Position numbers and translations under genes: made by a program. Below are positions 12,515-24,066 of a stretch of 64,000 bases of DNA, piece after piece (within the stretch, counting starts at the first letter, position 1; every line of letters begins with the position of its first letter). Under the pieces are notes generated by a model. The model was given only the letters and a program-made list of their open reading frames with translations. It had not been told where the DNA came from and did not search any database. This DNA is from Artemisia argyi. Its lineage: Eukaryota > Streptophyta > Magnoliopsida > Asterales > Asteraceae. The stretch lies in NCBI GenBank assembly GCA_030686995.1, contig CM060680.1, positions 83,044,259 through 83,108,258 on the forward strand, given 5' to 3'.

Positions 12515-12743
12515 CATGTTGCTTCATTATAGGAGAGCCCTTGCCACTTAACCAAGTATTCTTGCACTTCCAAACCTTCGCTGATCCTGTCAGCAATTAT
12601 TCTCTCAACCTAATTAGAGCAAATAGAAATTACTATGTTATACACAGAAGTATAAAAATTGATAAGGAAAATAAAAATTGGAAAATCCGTAGAACCTGAG
12701 AATTCTGCTTGATAAGATCCAAATCCATCTCCTTGCTCACATC
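12515..12743 (-). pseudogene. CHR5: Captured CHD1-type chromatin remodeler fragment (chromodomain, two exons)
   Basis: The first exon (ending at 12696) encodes DVSKEMDLDLIKQNSQ. After a GT-AG intron the second (12515-12609) encodes VERIIADRI, then EYLVKWQGLSYNEATW. This is the second chromodomain of plant CHD1 (Arabidopsis CHR5), including the aromatic and K-W residues of the methyl-lysine cage. The donor after the last tryptophan codon is intact. The ATPase/helicase domain is absent. The first exon merges upstream with a GC-rich stretch (to about 13040) starting from an ATG at 12828-12830; whether that part belongs to CHD1 is unclear. Confidence 0.85.
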
Positions 12744-13049
12744 AAAACAAAAAACGAACCCATTATCAAACCTCGATCTACAACCCCAAATAAAAACGGC
12801 CTTTAAAGGCGGTAGAGGTGGCGTCTTCATGGCTGCAGCGGCCGAAGAGTGGTGGCAGTGGCCGGAGATGTAGAGAAAGGACGGGGATGATCAGTTGTGA
12901 TGGTGGTTGTGGTGTTGATGGTGATGGCGACTGCCAGAGGTGGCCGTAGCAGAGGTGGCGTCCGGATTATTTTGTTGTGGCGGCTATTATGGGAAGAGGA
13001 GGGAGGACAGTTATAAGAATGTGTGTATAGGTTTTTCAAAATGGTTATA

Positions 13050-16000
13050 TAAAAAGAACAAGTTTTTTTAGTTTTTGGTGTAATTCAATTTGTTCAAGTT
13101 TTTTTACTTACAATTTTGGGGGGAAGAGAAAATTTTTATTTATGTGGGAACTAAATATTGATTTTAGGATGAAATAATTTTTAATAACTAGATAAATAGA
13201 TTAAAAAAAAAAAGAACTACTAAAAAATTTAATAATTCAAAAAACTTGTTAAATAGTGTATATAATAAAGGTGTAAACGAATTGAGTTGTTTTTAGTAAC
13301 TCGAGGTAGAACTCGACTCGAGCACACGACTGGGGGACTCGGTTACTTCAAAATCCAGCGTCATCTCACTTGTACATGACATGATACTAGACGAGGGCAC
13401 TTTATAACGTATCATTAGTATTGGCCAAAGCCCACTAAGGATAGGCTCGAATCAAGCCCGAATAACAAGAGTTCGCGAGTCAATGTTGACAAGAACTTTC
13501 TAAACCCACGTCGAGCTAGGCCTAGTAACATTTCTCAGGCAGCATAGTACATGTACAAGAGACAACTGATCCCGATTTTCACTAACGGTTAAGACGAACG
13601 AGTCTGACATAGTACAGTGGGGAACACACGACCAACAAAATAGGAGACAGAGTACTCTCATGTACGAGCCAAGAAACACTGATCACATGTCCTGATTACC
13701 TGCTCTATAGATGATCAACACCTGGCTTTCTCATAGATGTTAATCATCTCTCAAGGGTTTATCTCTAAACCACACTCGCCTCTTTATAGATAGAAGGCAA
13801 AAAAGAATGGATCGATTACTTCGATACCTACGCGTCAATGGCTCGTATCACTAATGTTTAAAAGGGTACAAATTTGATAAACTCTTATGACCATTATGAC
13901 ATAAAATATTAAAGATTTTTAAGTTCAAGCAATTCTTGCCGAAAGCAAACATGAAATGCTACAAAGAGACGCGAGATGGCATGGCCACCTCTCAAAAGGA
14001 AAGGCTCAAGCGTTGTGAGTCTCTGTAGTAGTAGGGTAATGCCTTAGAGTTTTAGTCGATAAAAATGTCAAAACCCACATCCAACTAAAAAGGAAAATAA
14101 GATAAAGATTTGAAATTATAACCAACAAGTTGAAACAAGTTCCTTTCAAAATCAATTAGTTAGAAATATATTTGATAGTAGATAACTTATAAAACATTCA
14201 TTATTCTAACTAGAGACGTCTAAAAAGCTGACCCAACCTGAACCCGATGAATACTATTTAGATCGGGTTAATCTGGTTAGAAGTCTTAAATAAGTTGACT
14301 CGATTAATCCGAATACTAAATAGGGTCGAATATCGGCTAGGCTCATGTCAACCCGATTAAGGAATTTCATATAAAAAATTTAAAACATGTTCTCATAAAC
14401 TTATAGTGTTAGTCATTCTTTTTTATCATTTTGCTCATGTATCGGTTGACCACCGAATGGACTCGACCCGAGTAGACCCAAACCCGACCAACCAAATTAT
14501 AAATAAAGAGGGGTTAATGCGTGTTTATTAGACTGCCTGACTAAATCCAACTCAAATGAATCCGAACCTAACTAGTTTGTATCATAAGCTCATTAGATTA
14601 TCGGGTCAAACCGATAACCTAATAGGGTCGGGTTAGGGTCTTAATTAGTTTATTGTCGGGTTATCGGGTCAACCCGATAAGATATAATGACATATTAACA
14701 AATATTTAAGTTTTTAACAAAAGCCCATTAACATGTGTTTTTTTTCGTAAGTTTAGTACTAAGCATGTTGCTGCTCTTTCACGCAGAGACAACATACTGC
14801 CATAAAAATGCAAACCAAAACCAGTTGACACTTAATTGCGCTCCAAGCCAAGTTCAAACTTTCTTGGTCCCGGATAACATGATCAGGAGGTCCCTGAATA
14901 CTTGCTTCTTAGTGTCTGTGACAAACGGTATACACCTACCAAGCGGGTGCAACTCATGCATGACCGCCTTTAATAACTTCAAATACAATTCATATAACCT
15001 TCACACTATAACTATACCTACCAAGCCGGTACAACCCACACATGACTGGTGATAATGGCTAATTCACATGGGTCATGGGTCATGTGCATTAGGTTATCAC
15101 TAATCACATTCATTAATGGGTATTTGACATCATATGGGTCATATGCATTAGGTTATAGTTGCTTAGAGTGTCATGTTACACATCCATGACTGTTGACAAT
15201 GGGTAATCAACATGGGTAATGGGTCATGTGTTTTGGGTTGAAGTAGCTTATAGTGTCATATATATTATCGATCAATACATGACTGGTGATTGACAATGGG
15301 TAATTGACATGGGTCATGGGTCATGTGCATTGGGTTTTGTAAACTAAGACAAATACTATACAAAATTTTTATATGTTTTGTATTTTTTTTACATTTTCAT
15401 CCATTTGTAACGTTTTTCGTCCATTTTTGACCGTTTTCAATCGATTTTGACCGATTTCGCTAGTTTTCGACCGATGTTGACAATTTTTGACGGATTTAGA
15501 CCGTTTTAGACCGACTATGACCGATTGCGACCGTGTTCGACCAATTTCAACATTTTTTACCGATTTCATCCATTTTTTAAACGTTTTTGGCAATTTTCGC
15601 TCGTTTTTATATGTTTTCAAGGTTTTTTGAACATTTTGGTTAATTCGGTCTTCAGTCGGTCCGGTCCAAATAGGCAAGATTTTGCAAGTTTTTTTGGATT
15701 TTTGGTCGGTCCGGACCGGACCGAAGACCGAATTAACCAAAAAGCCTAGACCGAGGACCGGACCGAATGTGGTCGGTCCGGTCCGGTCCATCCGGTCCGT
15801 TTGCTCACCCCTAATTTATATCCCTCACATGGATGAAAACGTAAAGGAACTATGAGGGTATAATTTTTATTATCAAGATATTTCTTACATCTTAATTTAA
15901 ATATTTATATTATAATTTTTAAGATTGTTTAGACACTAGTTTTTTTTAGAGTAATTTTTTTAACATCCCCTCCCACACCCCCACCCCCAAATTTCACTTC

Positions 16001-16130
16001 CCTCTACCATTTCTAACTCCCCTCCCAAATTTGGGATCCCTCCAAAATTGGATCCAGTAATATCGCACTCTCATCATCTACACGAAACCTTCACATCTCC
16101 TTATCCTTATCTCATTGTTTTGTACGTCAC
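13050..16130. other. CACTA interior between the two groups of captured genes
   Basis: No gene was recognised. About 14218-14690 is dense in ACCCGA/TCGGGT motifs as in hAT-type MITEs, but I could not fix its ends. About 15040-15345 has imperfect repeats of a GGGTCATGGGTCATGTGCAT-like unit. About 15400-15640 has short repeats of TTTTGACCGATTT type, followed by an inverted repeat (15637-15740) and a possible hAT-like end GCTCACCCCTAA at 15803-15815. Open frames in these parts are by-products of the repeats. Confidence 0.45.
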
Positions 16131-16426
16131 ACACATCGCAATCGCTGGCCACTAGCATGGCAACCGTCGGTACAGATTACCTTCTCATGAAACCCTAACC
16201 GTATACCATAGTCTAGATCGTATGAAGGGGGAAGGGATAATGTTATTTAGGTAACCTTTGACATTGTAATTTAGTTATTATTTTTATCATATGTACTCGA
16301 TTATATGGTTGTGTAATTAGTGTAATTTGAGTCTAATTGTGGTCAACATAAGTGCTTTTTTACATATTAATAGCATCTTGTGTTTTTGACAATTTCATCT
16401 CCTTTGTGCCATTTGGGGTTTTGCAG

Positions 16427-16542
16427 CTTATTGATGAGTTAAGGTCTGGCGAATACGGATACCAGCAGCGGAAGAAATGGAATCCCAATCCTGTTAAACG
16501 CGAATCAAGAAGCTCAGCAAACTGTCATTGCTGCCCGGAATG
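16427..16542 (+). pseudogene. VHA-G: Captured V-type proton ATPase subunit G fragment (N-terminus)
   Basis: After a TTTTGCAG acceptor the exon encodes SSGRNGIPILLNANQEAQQT then VIAARNG. This matches the conserved start of plant V-ATPase subunit G (pattern S-x-R-G-Q-x-G-I-x-x-L-L-x-A-E-x-E-A-Q-x-I-V-x-A-A-R), a stalk subunit of the vacuolar proton pump. The codon where the start methionine is expected reads ACG. A donor GT follows the exon. The next captured exon (SAM carrier) would be joined out of frame. A different frame is also open through the exon but has no recognisable motif. Confidence 0.65.
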
Positions 16543-16792
16543 GTTGGTAACTCTTTACATTTATAGTCACATTTTACTAATTGGTTACCTCGTGACTAGA
16601 AATCTATTTTTATATTAGCAATGATAAATTACAAATTCTATTATTTGAGATCATAAACAAGTCGGCTCACTGTAGTATGTTACTTGTTAAAATTGACCCA
16701 TGAAGAGTCATTTGCTCATTGGTTATTTTATATATATGTAATTCTTTATGCTTAAGATTTATTGCTTTTAATTATGTATTGTTTCATGTTAG

Positions 16793-18106
16793 ACGGTTCG
16801 TGGTGGAGGACAGATTGTTTTGAAGGGTTTGTACTCTGGTTTGGCTGGAAATCTTGCAGGCATATGACCGTAAGTTACTCTTTGTTTAAAACAAAATATT
16901 ACTTGTATCTTCATATTTTACGAAAAACTCACCTAGTAAGTTCCCTCTGTATGCCTATTCACTAGTCTCTCTAGTTAATATTAATCACTAAAAATTTACA
17001 GAATTTAAATCGTGTTATCTGAACTGTATTTTAAACTTAATGTATAAACTGCAGGTACTGCTGGAGGAGCTTCTTCTATTATACTTGTACCAACTGAGGT
17101 ATTTTTTAGTTTAATCTTCATATTGTATATATTACTTTGCTCTGTTGCTCAATGTTCAACATGTTATTCAAGTTGTTAAGGAAAGGATGCAGATCGGGCA
17201 TTTTGCTTCAGCCCCTGATATTGTTTGGCTCATTGTTACTAAAGTGGGATTTAAAGGGCTTTTTGCGGTATGTGATTTGAGCAACAAACAGATTACTGTT
17301 GTAATAACTGAAAACGGTTCATTTATTACTTCTGTTTGACCAACTAACACTTTTTAGCCATTTTTTTTATAAAGAAGGTTATCAGTAGTTGGTGCTAATT
17401 TTACTAAATCTATTTATTTTAAGTATATAAGTATTTGAATAAAACAATTTAAAAGGTTGAATGCATTAAAAAAAGACTTAGGTGACTTTTGACCCGCTCC
17501 CCTTTATGCTAAATTATATGGTTTGACCCATGTAAATGGTTTCTTGAGATTGCAGGGGTACAATTCTTTTCTATTGCAAGACTTGCTTTTCAATGCCATC
17601 TAGTTTTGCTTATACGAGCAACTTCAAATTGGGTATAGACTAGCGGTAAGTTGAATTTGGATCACGGGTGGGTTGGACGAGTTGAATAACGGGCCAATTG
17701 GGTAACTTTTTGTACTCGGCGTAGCACATTCTGTCAACAGTTTAGACGTTTAGTTTTAGGTATGAGTACCAAAAAACATATTATAAGATAGTGATTATTT
17801 TTTTAAACAAATGATTTTATTTGTAAACTCTCAAAGTCAAAAGGTCTTACGGCATTTTTTTTCCACTACAGGAAAAAAGGGATCTAACTGACCTTGAAAA
17901 TGCTGTGATTGGTGCTTTTGCAGGTAATTATTGAAGTCTCGTCATGTTATCATCTATGTTATCTGCTTAATTCATTTATATATATGTTCTTTTATTGAAG
18001 TCAAACTACCCGAGGTGATATAGCCGTATTCTTTGTGGGTACAGGTGCAATCACAGGAGCCGTTACAACACCTCTAGATCTAATAAAGACTAGATTGATG
18101 ACCCAG
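16793..18106 (+). pseudogene. SAMC: Captured S-adenosylmethionine carrier (SAMC) gene, multi-exon and broken
   Basis: Six exons, mostly with GT-AG borders, are readable: 16793-16869 (GGGQIVLKGLYSGLAGNLAG), 17055-17098 (TAGGASSIILVPTE), 17173-17267 (VKERMQIGHFASAPD), 17556-17645 (GYNSFLLQDLLFNAI), 17872-17923 (DLTDLENAVIGAFAG) and 18045-18106 (AITGAVTTPLDLIKTRLMTQ). They follow the order of the plant mitochondrial/plastid SAM transporter, with carrier signature P-x-D-x-[IV]-K. The first and last parts and the stretch between exons 1 and 2 are missing. Breaks include TGA at 16865-16867 and TAG at 17601-17603, plus a doubtful acceptor at 17172. Not functional. Confidence 0.88.
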
Positions 18107-18179
18107 GTATAGTCGATAAGTTTATAAGAATTTCCTTTTATATGTGACAATTGTGGCTTTTTTTGTTCATTTTGTGCCT

Positions 18180-18440
18180 AATATATGTGAAACATGACAA
18201 ACTACTGGAGGTTCGGGTGCCAATATGAAGCGTCTCGAGAAAACCAAGGAAAAGATTCAAGATTTGAAGATGAAGGCTGACAAAATTTCATATGACTTTA
18301 ACCATAAGATCACCCGTTATCCTATCCGCTTGTTTTTCCATCTCGAATGTTGATGGGCAAAAAGTGAAGTGCCAAATTATGTGGTTAGAATATTGTTGAT
18401 GATAAGTCGTAAATTTCCAAACGTTTTTGTTTTCTTTCTC
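18180..18440 (+). other. Segment between SAMC and RING fragments, origin unknown
   Basis: A frame from an ATG at 18224 encodes MKRLEKTKEKIQDLKMKADK, a short charged helical stretch. I cannot assign it to a known protein. It may be another captured exon or part of the RING gene's upstream sequence. Confidence 0.3.
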
Positions 18441-18462
18441 TGATCAAGACCGATGTTTGCAG

Positions 18463-19331
18463 CTGTTATACTGCCATCTCTAAGAAGGCTACACTATGAC
18501 TTGGTGGAACTCAATTATCCAATGATTTGTGGTTCTGAAGGAGAGACATCAAGGATTGTAGCACCTTACCAAAACAAACCAGAAAATGAAATTAGTTTTA
18601 CAAATATTGATTTGGAAAGAGAAGATGAGTGCGGGATTTGCTTAGAACCTTGTACAAAGGTGGTTTTGCCTAATTGCTGTCATGCGATGTGCATCAACTG
18701 CTATAGAGACTGGTATGTCACCACTATCTTGAAACATGGGTGGGCTATACGGATTGTGTGATAGGGCCAGGTCAAAACTAGTGGTTTGCGCACGGGTCAA
18801 AATGGGTCGGGTTATGTTGGCATGAAAAACTCTTTGCTAAACTTTATACCCCGTAACAGATAACCATTTTATAAGATTTTTTTCTAAAATATTGTATCAT
18901 TTGAAAATGAATTTGAGTAAATTGATATAGGAGGTTTTATACCAATCAAAAAATAAGACCTGTCATTTGTAGGTTTTGTTTCAAAACAACGCTTTTTTAT
19001 GGGTAGGGTTGCTTCTGATCTAAAACACTTTTTACCGAAAAGTTAACACTTATTTATGCAGAACTAGCTGTCAAATATTCGGGATGACTAAAAAAAATAT
19101 TTATGGTTGCAATGCAACAGGAACACGAGGTCTGCATCTTGTCCGTTTTGTCAAGGCAACTTAAAGAGAGTAAAATCACGTGATCTATGGGTTTTGACGG
19201 GTGACAATGAAGTCATGGATGCGGATCTTGTTGCTGATATGGATTTAGTTCGTTTTTATCTCTACCTCAACAATCTTCCGAAAGATCATCCTCATGCGCT
19301 TTTCTTTATGTACTATGAATATCTAATGTAA
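18463..19331 (+). pseudogene. Captured RING-type E3 ubiquitin ligase (AIRP2-like), 3' two exons
   Basis: Exon 18463-18712 starts after a TTTGCAG acceptor (VILPSLRRLHYDLVEL...) and ends at GTATGT. Exon 19121-19331 restores the frame exactly and ends with a TAA. Together they encode a complete C3HC4 RING: ECGICLEPC, LPNCCHAMCINCYRDW, then SCPFC. The tail DLWVLTGDNEVMD...FMYYEYL matches plant AIRP2-type cytosolic RING ligases (ABA signalling in Arabidopsis). The N-terminal half of the family is absent, but no stop interrupts this part. An ATG at 18453 lies in the intron-like lead-in, so a short RING-only protein is possible if transcribed. It is the best preserved captured gene. Confidence 0.88.
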
Positions 19332-19661
19332 TGTAACAAATCTACTTTAGATATCCGGCTTATAACATGTAATGAAATGAGAACACACAATCTTTAAAAT
19401 GTATATAGAGGGCTGGTTATTGTTTAACATGATTAAGGTGTAAGGTGATGGATGTTTATTAAATTCTGGCTTATTTAGAATGTTAGCTAGGCGCAATGTG
19501 GCATGTGTAGTGTGTAATGGATCACATTAACAGGAGTCGAATGTTAAACACGACGATTCTTTGGTGAAAGACAACCTTGATAGCCCTGTTATGCTATTCG
19601 GCCTAAGTATGATAAGAACTCATACATGGAACGTTACGAATGTGAAAAACACACAAAGAAA
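19332..19661. other. CACTA interior, 3' flank of the RING fragment
   Basis: Probably contains the captured 3' untranslated region of the RING gene (AATGAAATGAG, a possible poly(A) signal region, near 19369). Nothing else recognised before the right array. Confidence 0.4.
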
Positions 19662-20620
19662 ATCCAATGGCCACATGAATTTTGTTTTTGTGTGGCCTTT
19701 GGTAACATTTGGTCACACAAAGCAGGCTTTTTTGGGAGTATTTAGTCAGATACAACTAACCATAAAGTGACCAAAAGTGTGAATAAGTGTGACCATATGA
19801 TGTTTAAAGTGAAGGAATGTATATTTTGTGTGACTATTGATTATCAAATTTCCACATGAATTTTGTTTTTGTGTGGCCTTTGGTAACATATAGTCACACA
19901 TAGCATGTTTTTTTGGTTGTATTTAGTCACATACAACTAAGCACAAAGTGACAAAAAATGTGAATAAGTGTGACCATATGATGTTTAAACTGAAGGAATG
20001 TGTATTTTGTGTGATCATCCAATGGCCACATGAATTTTGTTTTTGTGTGGCCTTTGGTAACATTTAGTCACACAAAGCATGTCTTTTTGGGTGTATTTAG
20101 TCACATACAACTAAGCATAAAGTGACCAAAAGTGTGAATAAGTGTGACCATATGATGTTTAAAGTGAAGGAATGTGTATTTTGTGTGACTATTGATCATC
20201 CAATGGCCATATGAATTTTGTTTTTGTGTGGCCTTTGGTAACATTTAGTCACACAAAGCATGCTTTTGGGGTGTATTTAGTCACATACAATCAAGCATAA
20301 AGTGGCTAAAAGTGTGACCATATGGTGTTTAAAGTGAAGGAATGTGTATTTTGTGTGACTATTGATCATCCACTTGCCACAGGAATTTGGTTTTTGTGTG
20401 GCCTTTGGTAACATTTAGTCACACAAAGCATGATTTTGGGAGTGTATTTAGTCACATACAACTAACCATCAAGTGACCAAAAGTGTTAATAAGTGTGACC
20501 ATATGCTCTTTAAAGTGAATGAATGTGTGTTTTGTGTAACTATTGATCATCCACTTGCCACGTGAATTGGGTTATTTTGTGGCCTTTGTTAACATTTAGT
20601 CACACAAATCATGTTTTGGC
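19662..20620 (+). repeat. CACTA right subterminal array, about 175-180-bp tandem repeat
   Basis: About five copies of the same unit as the left array (marker TATTTAGTCA at about 19739, 19919, 20094, 20274 and 20446), in the same orientation as the left array, more variable in length. Further GTGTGAC/GTCACAC motifs extend to 21025. Confidence 0.88.
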
Positions 20621-21026
20621 TACACTTAAATAATGTGTGACAAAATGTTTAGTGTAACTATATGTACTGGATTTTGGCTACACTTAAATAATGTGTGACA
20701 AACTGTTTTGTGTGACCGTATATGGCATTTGGTCATACTATTAGAAGCAAATGTGACTATAAGTTTAGTGTGACCACATATCGCATCAAGGTTACTTGTA
20801 TTTGTCACACGTTCCAAAAGCATATGTGACTAAATGATCTGGAACAAAATCACCAGTTACGTTTAGTCACATAAGGGTCGATTGTGTGGCAATAGAGGTC
20901 TTATGGTCACACATTCGAAATTCTCATGTGTGACTAATTCGTAAATGCTGTCAATTTTCCTACCTTCAGCCACACAAATATTTCAATGTGTGGCTGTTCC
21001 AAATCGAGCATGTGTGACCATAGGTC

Positions 21027-21041
21027 GTTTTTGGCCTAGTG
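21027..21041 (-). repeat. CACTA right terminal inverted repeat
   Basis: GTTTTTGGCCTAGTG on the plus strand; reverse partner of 8280-8294. Followed by the TAA target duplicate at 21042-21044. Confidence 0.92.
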
Positions 21042-22243
21042 TAATACCATTTTCACTTGGTTAATATAACACAAAAAGTTGTTGGACGTGTTCCATGGAT
21101 CCATAAATTGAGCATTAGTGGCCCGTTAGTTTATTTTACCCTAGCAAACTTCTAACTTCACATTTAGTAAAACTAAAAAAATGGGAGGCGCCATCAACAA
21201 CAGTAAAACGATTTTGGTTCTAGGAAAAAGATTTGTAGAGAGGTCTATCACACATCTCAACCGGTCCTAATGTTGCAAGGTGGGTTTTCATGTGCTTTTA
21301 AATTGGGTTGCACTTTTTATTGAAAAGATACTATCATGCATACTTGTTTAAATGGTCATAATTTGCTACAAGTTTTAGATGTTTAATTATATGCGAAAGT
21401 TATGAATGTTTGATATGTTCGTTTAAAGTGGTGTTATTACAAGTATATGTAGTATCATGGATATATGTTGAACCGTTAGAATAAAGAAGAACGTTAAACG
21501 GTAAGAGCAAACAAGTTCGGGTTTGCCACATTAAAATTGAGAAATTTTGAAAGAGCAAACAAGGTCGGGTTTGCCATATAAAAAGAGAAAATACTGTAAG
21601 AGCAAACAAGATCGGGTTTGCCATGAAAAAGTGAGTTACTTCATTAATAAAGAACGTTTTTATATGTTGAATCGTTGGGACCGTTGAACTGAACGGGTAA
21701 AAATATGAATTGTTGGAACCATTGAACCGAACGGGTGAAAATATGAATAGCTGGAACCGTTGAACCGAACGGGTAAAAAAAATGAATAGTTGGAACCATT
21801 GAACCGATTGGGTAAAAATATGAATTGTTGGAACCATTGAATCGAACGGTAAAATGAATTGTTGGAACTGTTGAACCGAACAGAAATATGAATAGTATGT
21901 ATATGTTGTATTGTGGTATAAGTTGAATCTTTGGTTTATATTTAAATTGTTGATAATTGAATCGATTAAGTATATGTTGTAACTAAATTTCGCTTATGTG
22001 AATTTAACAAGTTGCATGATCGTTTTACAAGTTCGAAAAAGTGTTTGCTATTATGTGTTCGTACACAAAAACCATGAATTCTCACTAGGCCTTTGGCTGA
22101 CCCAAAACTCTTTTAAAATTGTTGCAACCCAGATGAGCTGCTTTAGGAAACAAGAGATTATTTGGGCTTGACTATGAGTAGACGCTTCCGCTGATATAAG
22201 GTAAATTAGAGCTTTTAGCGCTCCGAAAATGCGGGGTGTTACA
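21042..22243 (+). repeat. LTR 2 of the array, right part
   Basis: Continues LTR 2 from 8279 (the first TAA is the target duplicate). It has three copies of the AGCAAACAAGGTCGGG unit (21500-21630) and several copies of the GGAACCGTTGAACCGAACGG unit (21670-21890). Ends GGGGTGTTACA. Confidence 0.85.
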
Positions 22244-23546
22244 GTTGGCATCAGAGACAGGTTTAAGTGAATTAGGTTTAGCTACCTAGTCTTAAACCAA
22301 TAAATTATTACTTAGACGAATAATGGGCAATTTTGTAAATTTAGAAAGCATATTAGAGTTGAATAGATAAATAAAACTAGCATAGCGTGACTGGGTTAAA
22401 ATTAGAGTGGAAAGTATACAAACAGTGTGAAACATAGACATGATGGTGTGGCAAACGTGAAAAGTTAAAAGGGATCTTTAGGCTTATAATCAAAAGGTAA
22501 ATATTTAAGTGATAACTTGAGATAAACCCCTTTACCTAAGAGAGGAGTAATAAGGTGAAATATGTGTTGTTGGTGTCTTAAAAAAAAGTACATACATGCT
22601 GTTATTAACGTATAAGTGATAGACATATTTAGTGTGACAACTTAAATACTCCGTATAAAAAGTAGGATCAATGCAATAGAAAAGTGGAAAAAAAAAAAAA
22701 CTGCTTCGACCTGTGATTATATTTGTATACAGTGAAAAAGAAAATCGACCAAGTTATTTACTTATTTGACTCTTCGTACATGAAAAAATGTGTGACCGTA
22801 TATGTTGCTCTTAAGTTCATATAGCAGTAAAATAAAAATAAAAATTGATGGTTATATTTTGATATAATGATGATAGATTTTCCTAACATAGATATTGAAT
22901 GGTTGTTAGATTTTGTACAGTATAGCCTTATAGGATTCGCGTTATCATTGAAAAACTACGGTGTTATGAGTTTAGTTTGTTAGATGCCTTTTGGCTCAAG
23001 TGAGTTGAGGCATAATTTAGAACATATTTGTCATACTATAAATTTAACTGAATATAGACTAATGTATATATATAACGAAGTAGCTTATGGGGTGATTTGA
23101 CGTTTGATTATAGAAGGAAAAAAAAAAAGAAAAAGAAAAGAAGAATTTATGATTTGCTTGCTCCTATGGTAGCACTATATTACGCACAGTGTATACTGAA
23201 GTTGTGATTCATTGTCAATGTATATTACCTAAGCTTGGTTATGTGAAATTTTTGGTCAAGTGGTATTGTTGGTACATTTTTATCTTTATCTGTCCATTTA
23301 ACATTCATGTTGTTTATAGTCGTTTTCGTTAGATCTATAAAGTTTAGAGAATACCTGCTGCTATTATTATTGGTTTTATGTTTGATTGAAATACATGTTT
23401 GGTATGTTTATAGCATTCAAAAGTTAAATTAACCAAAGGTAAAACGAAATGTGTGATCTTTAACGATAAGTGATAATATCAAGTATGTTACTTTAATAAG
23501 TGAGGCAAATTTTGGGGACAAAATTGTATTTTTAGAATGGGAAGAT
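22244..23546 (+). mobile_element. Internal region 2 of the non-coding array
   Basis: Same primer-binding site form (TGGCATCAGAGA at 22246-22257) and same non-coding 1.3 kb as internal region 1, with only scattered differences and small indels. Ends AATGGGAAGAT before LTR 3. Confidence 0.8.
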
Positions 23547-24066
23547 TGTAATGACCCTATTTTTTTAAATAAGTAACATATGAAATTTATCAAAAGTAAA
23601 TAACCAAATTAAATGAGATTAGATATATGTAGTAGTATAAAGATAGTTATACCAATGAGTTGGGATAGAAAAGCGATGATGGTTTGTTTTGTAATTAAAG
23701 ATGTATTTAAAATAGTTTCATGTCGCTAATTATAAAATATGACATACCAATAAGATTATAATGGGACTAATACCATTTTCACTTGGTTAATATAACACAA
23801 AAATTTGTTGGACGTGTTTCATGGATCCATAAATTGAGCATTGGTGGCCCATTAGTTTATTTTACCCTAGCAAACTTCTAACTTCACAATTAGTAAAACT
23901 AAAAAAATGGGAGGCGCCATCAACAACAGTAAAACGATTTTGGTTCCAGGAAAAAGATTTGTAGAGAGGTCTATCACACATCTCAACCGGTCCTAATGTT
24001 GCCAGGTGGGTTTTCATGTGCTTTTAAATTGGGTTGCACTTTTTATTGAAAAGATACTATCATGCA
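23547..24066 (+). repeat. LTR 3 of the array, left part
   Basis: Begins TGTAATGACCC and is cut at 24066 by the Athila-like insertion. ATGCA at 24062-24066 is repeated at 32082-32086 as the 5-bp target duplication. It resumes at 32082. Confidence 0.87.

Larger units (their letters stand above)
8280..21041. mobile_element. Pack-CACTA transposon (12.8 kb, non-autonomous) carrying several captured gene fragments
   Basis: The left end reads CACTAGAACAAAAAC. The right end, reversed, reads CACTAGGCCAAAAAC (13 of 15 match). TAA flanks both sides (8277-8279 and 21042-21044), and the uninterrupted site is seen in the sister LTRs (5610 and 23770 regions). CACTAG ends and a 3-bp duplication define the CACTA (En/Spm) superfamily. 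Subterminal arrays of a 180-bp repeat rich in GTGTGAC/GTCACAC lie inside both ends. No transposase-like frame is visible, so it must rely on another element. The interior holds exons of CHD1, NOB1, SIZ1 and PPR genes (minus) and V-ATPase G, SAM carrier and RING genes (plus). Confidence 0.93.

Noticed and set aside
12827..13039. Threonine-rich minus-strand frame upstream of the CHD1 fragment
   Set aside because: Low-complexity GTGGTG repeats explain it; at most it is part of a captured 5' region.
14735..15052. 105-codon frame with a hydrophobic start resembling a signal peptide
   Set aside because: It overlaps imperfect repeats, has no recognisable domain, and shows no supporting context.
15369..15791. 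140-codon minus-strand frame rich in GPVRTDQ-like residues
   Set aside because: It is produced by short tandem GACCGATTT-type and inverted GGACCGGACC repeats, with no protein motif.
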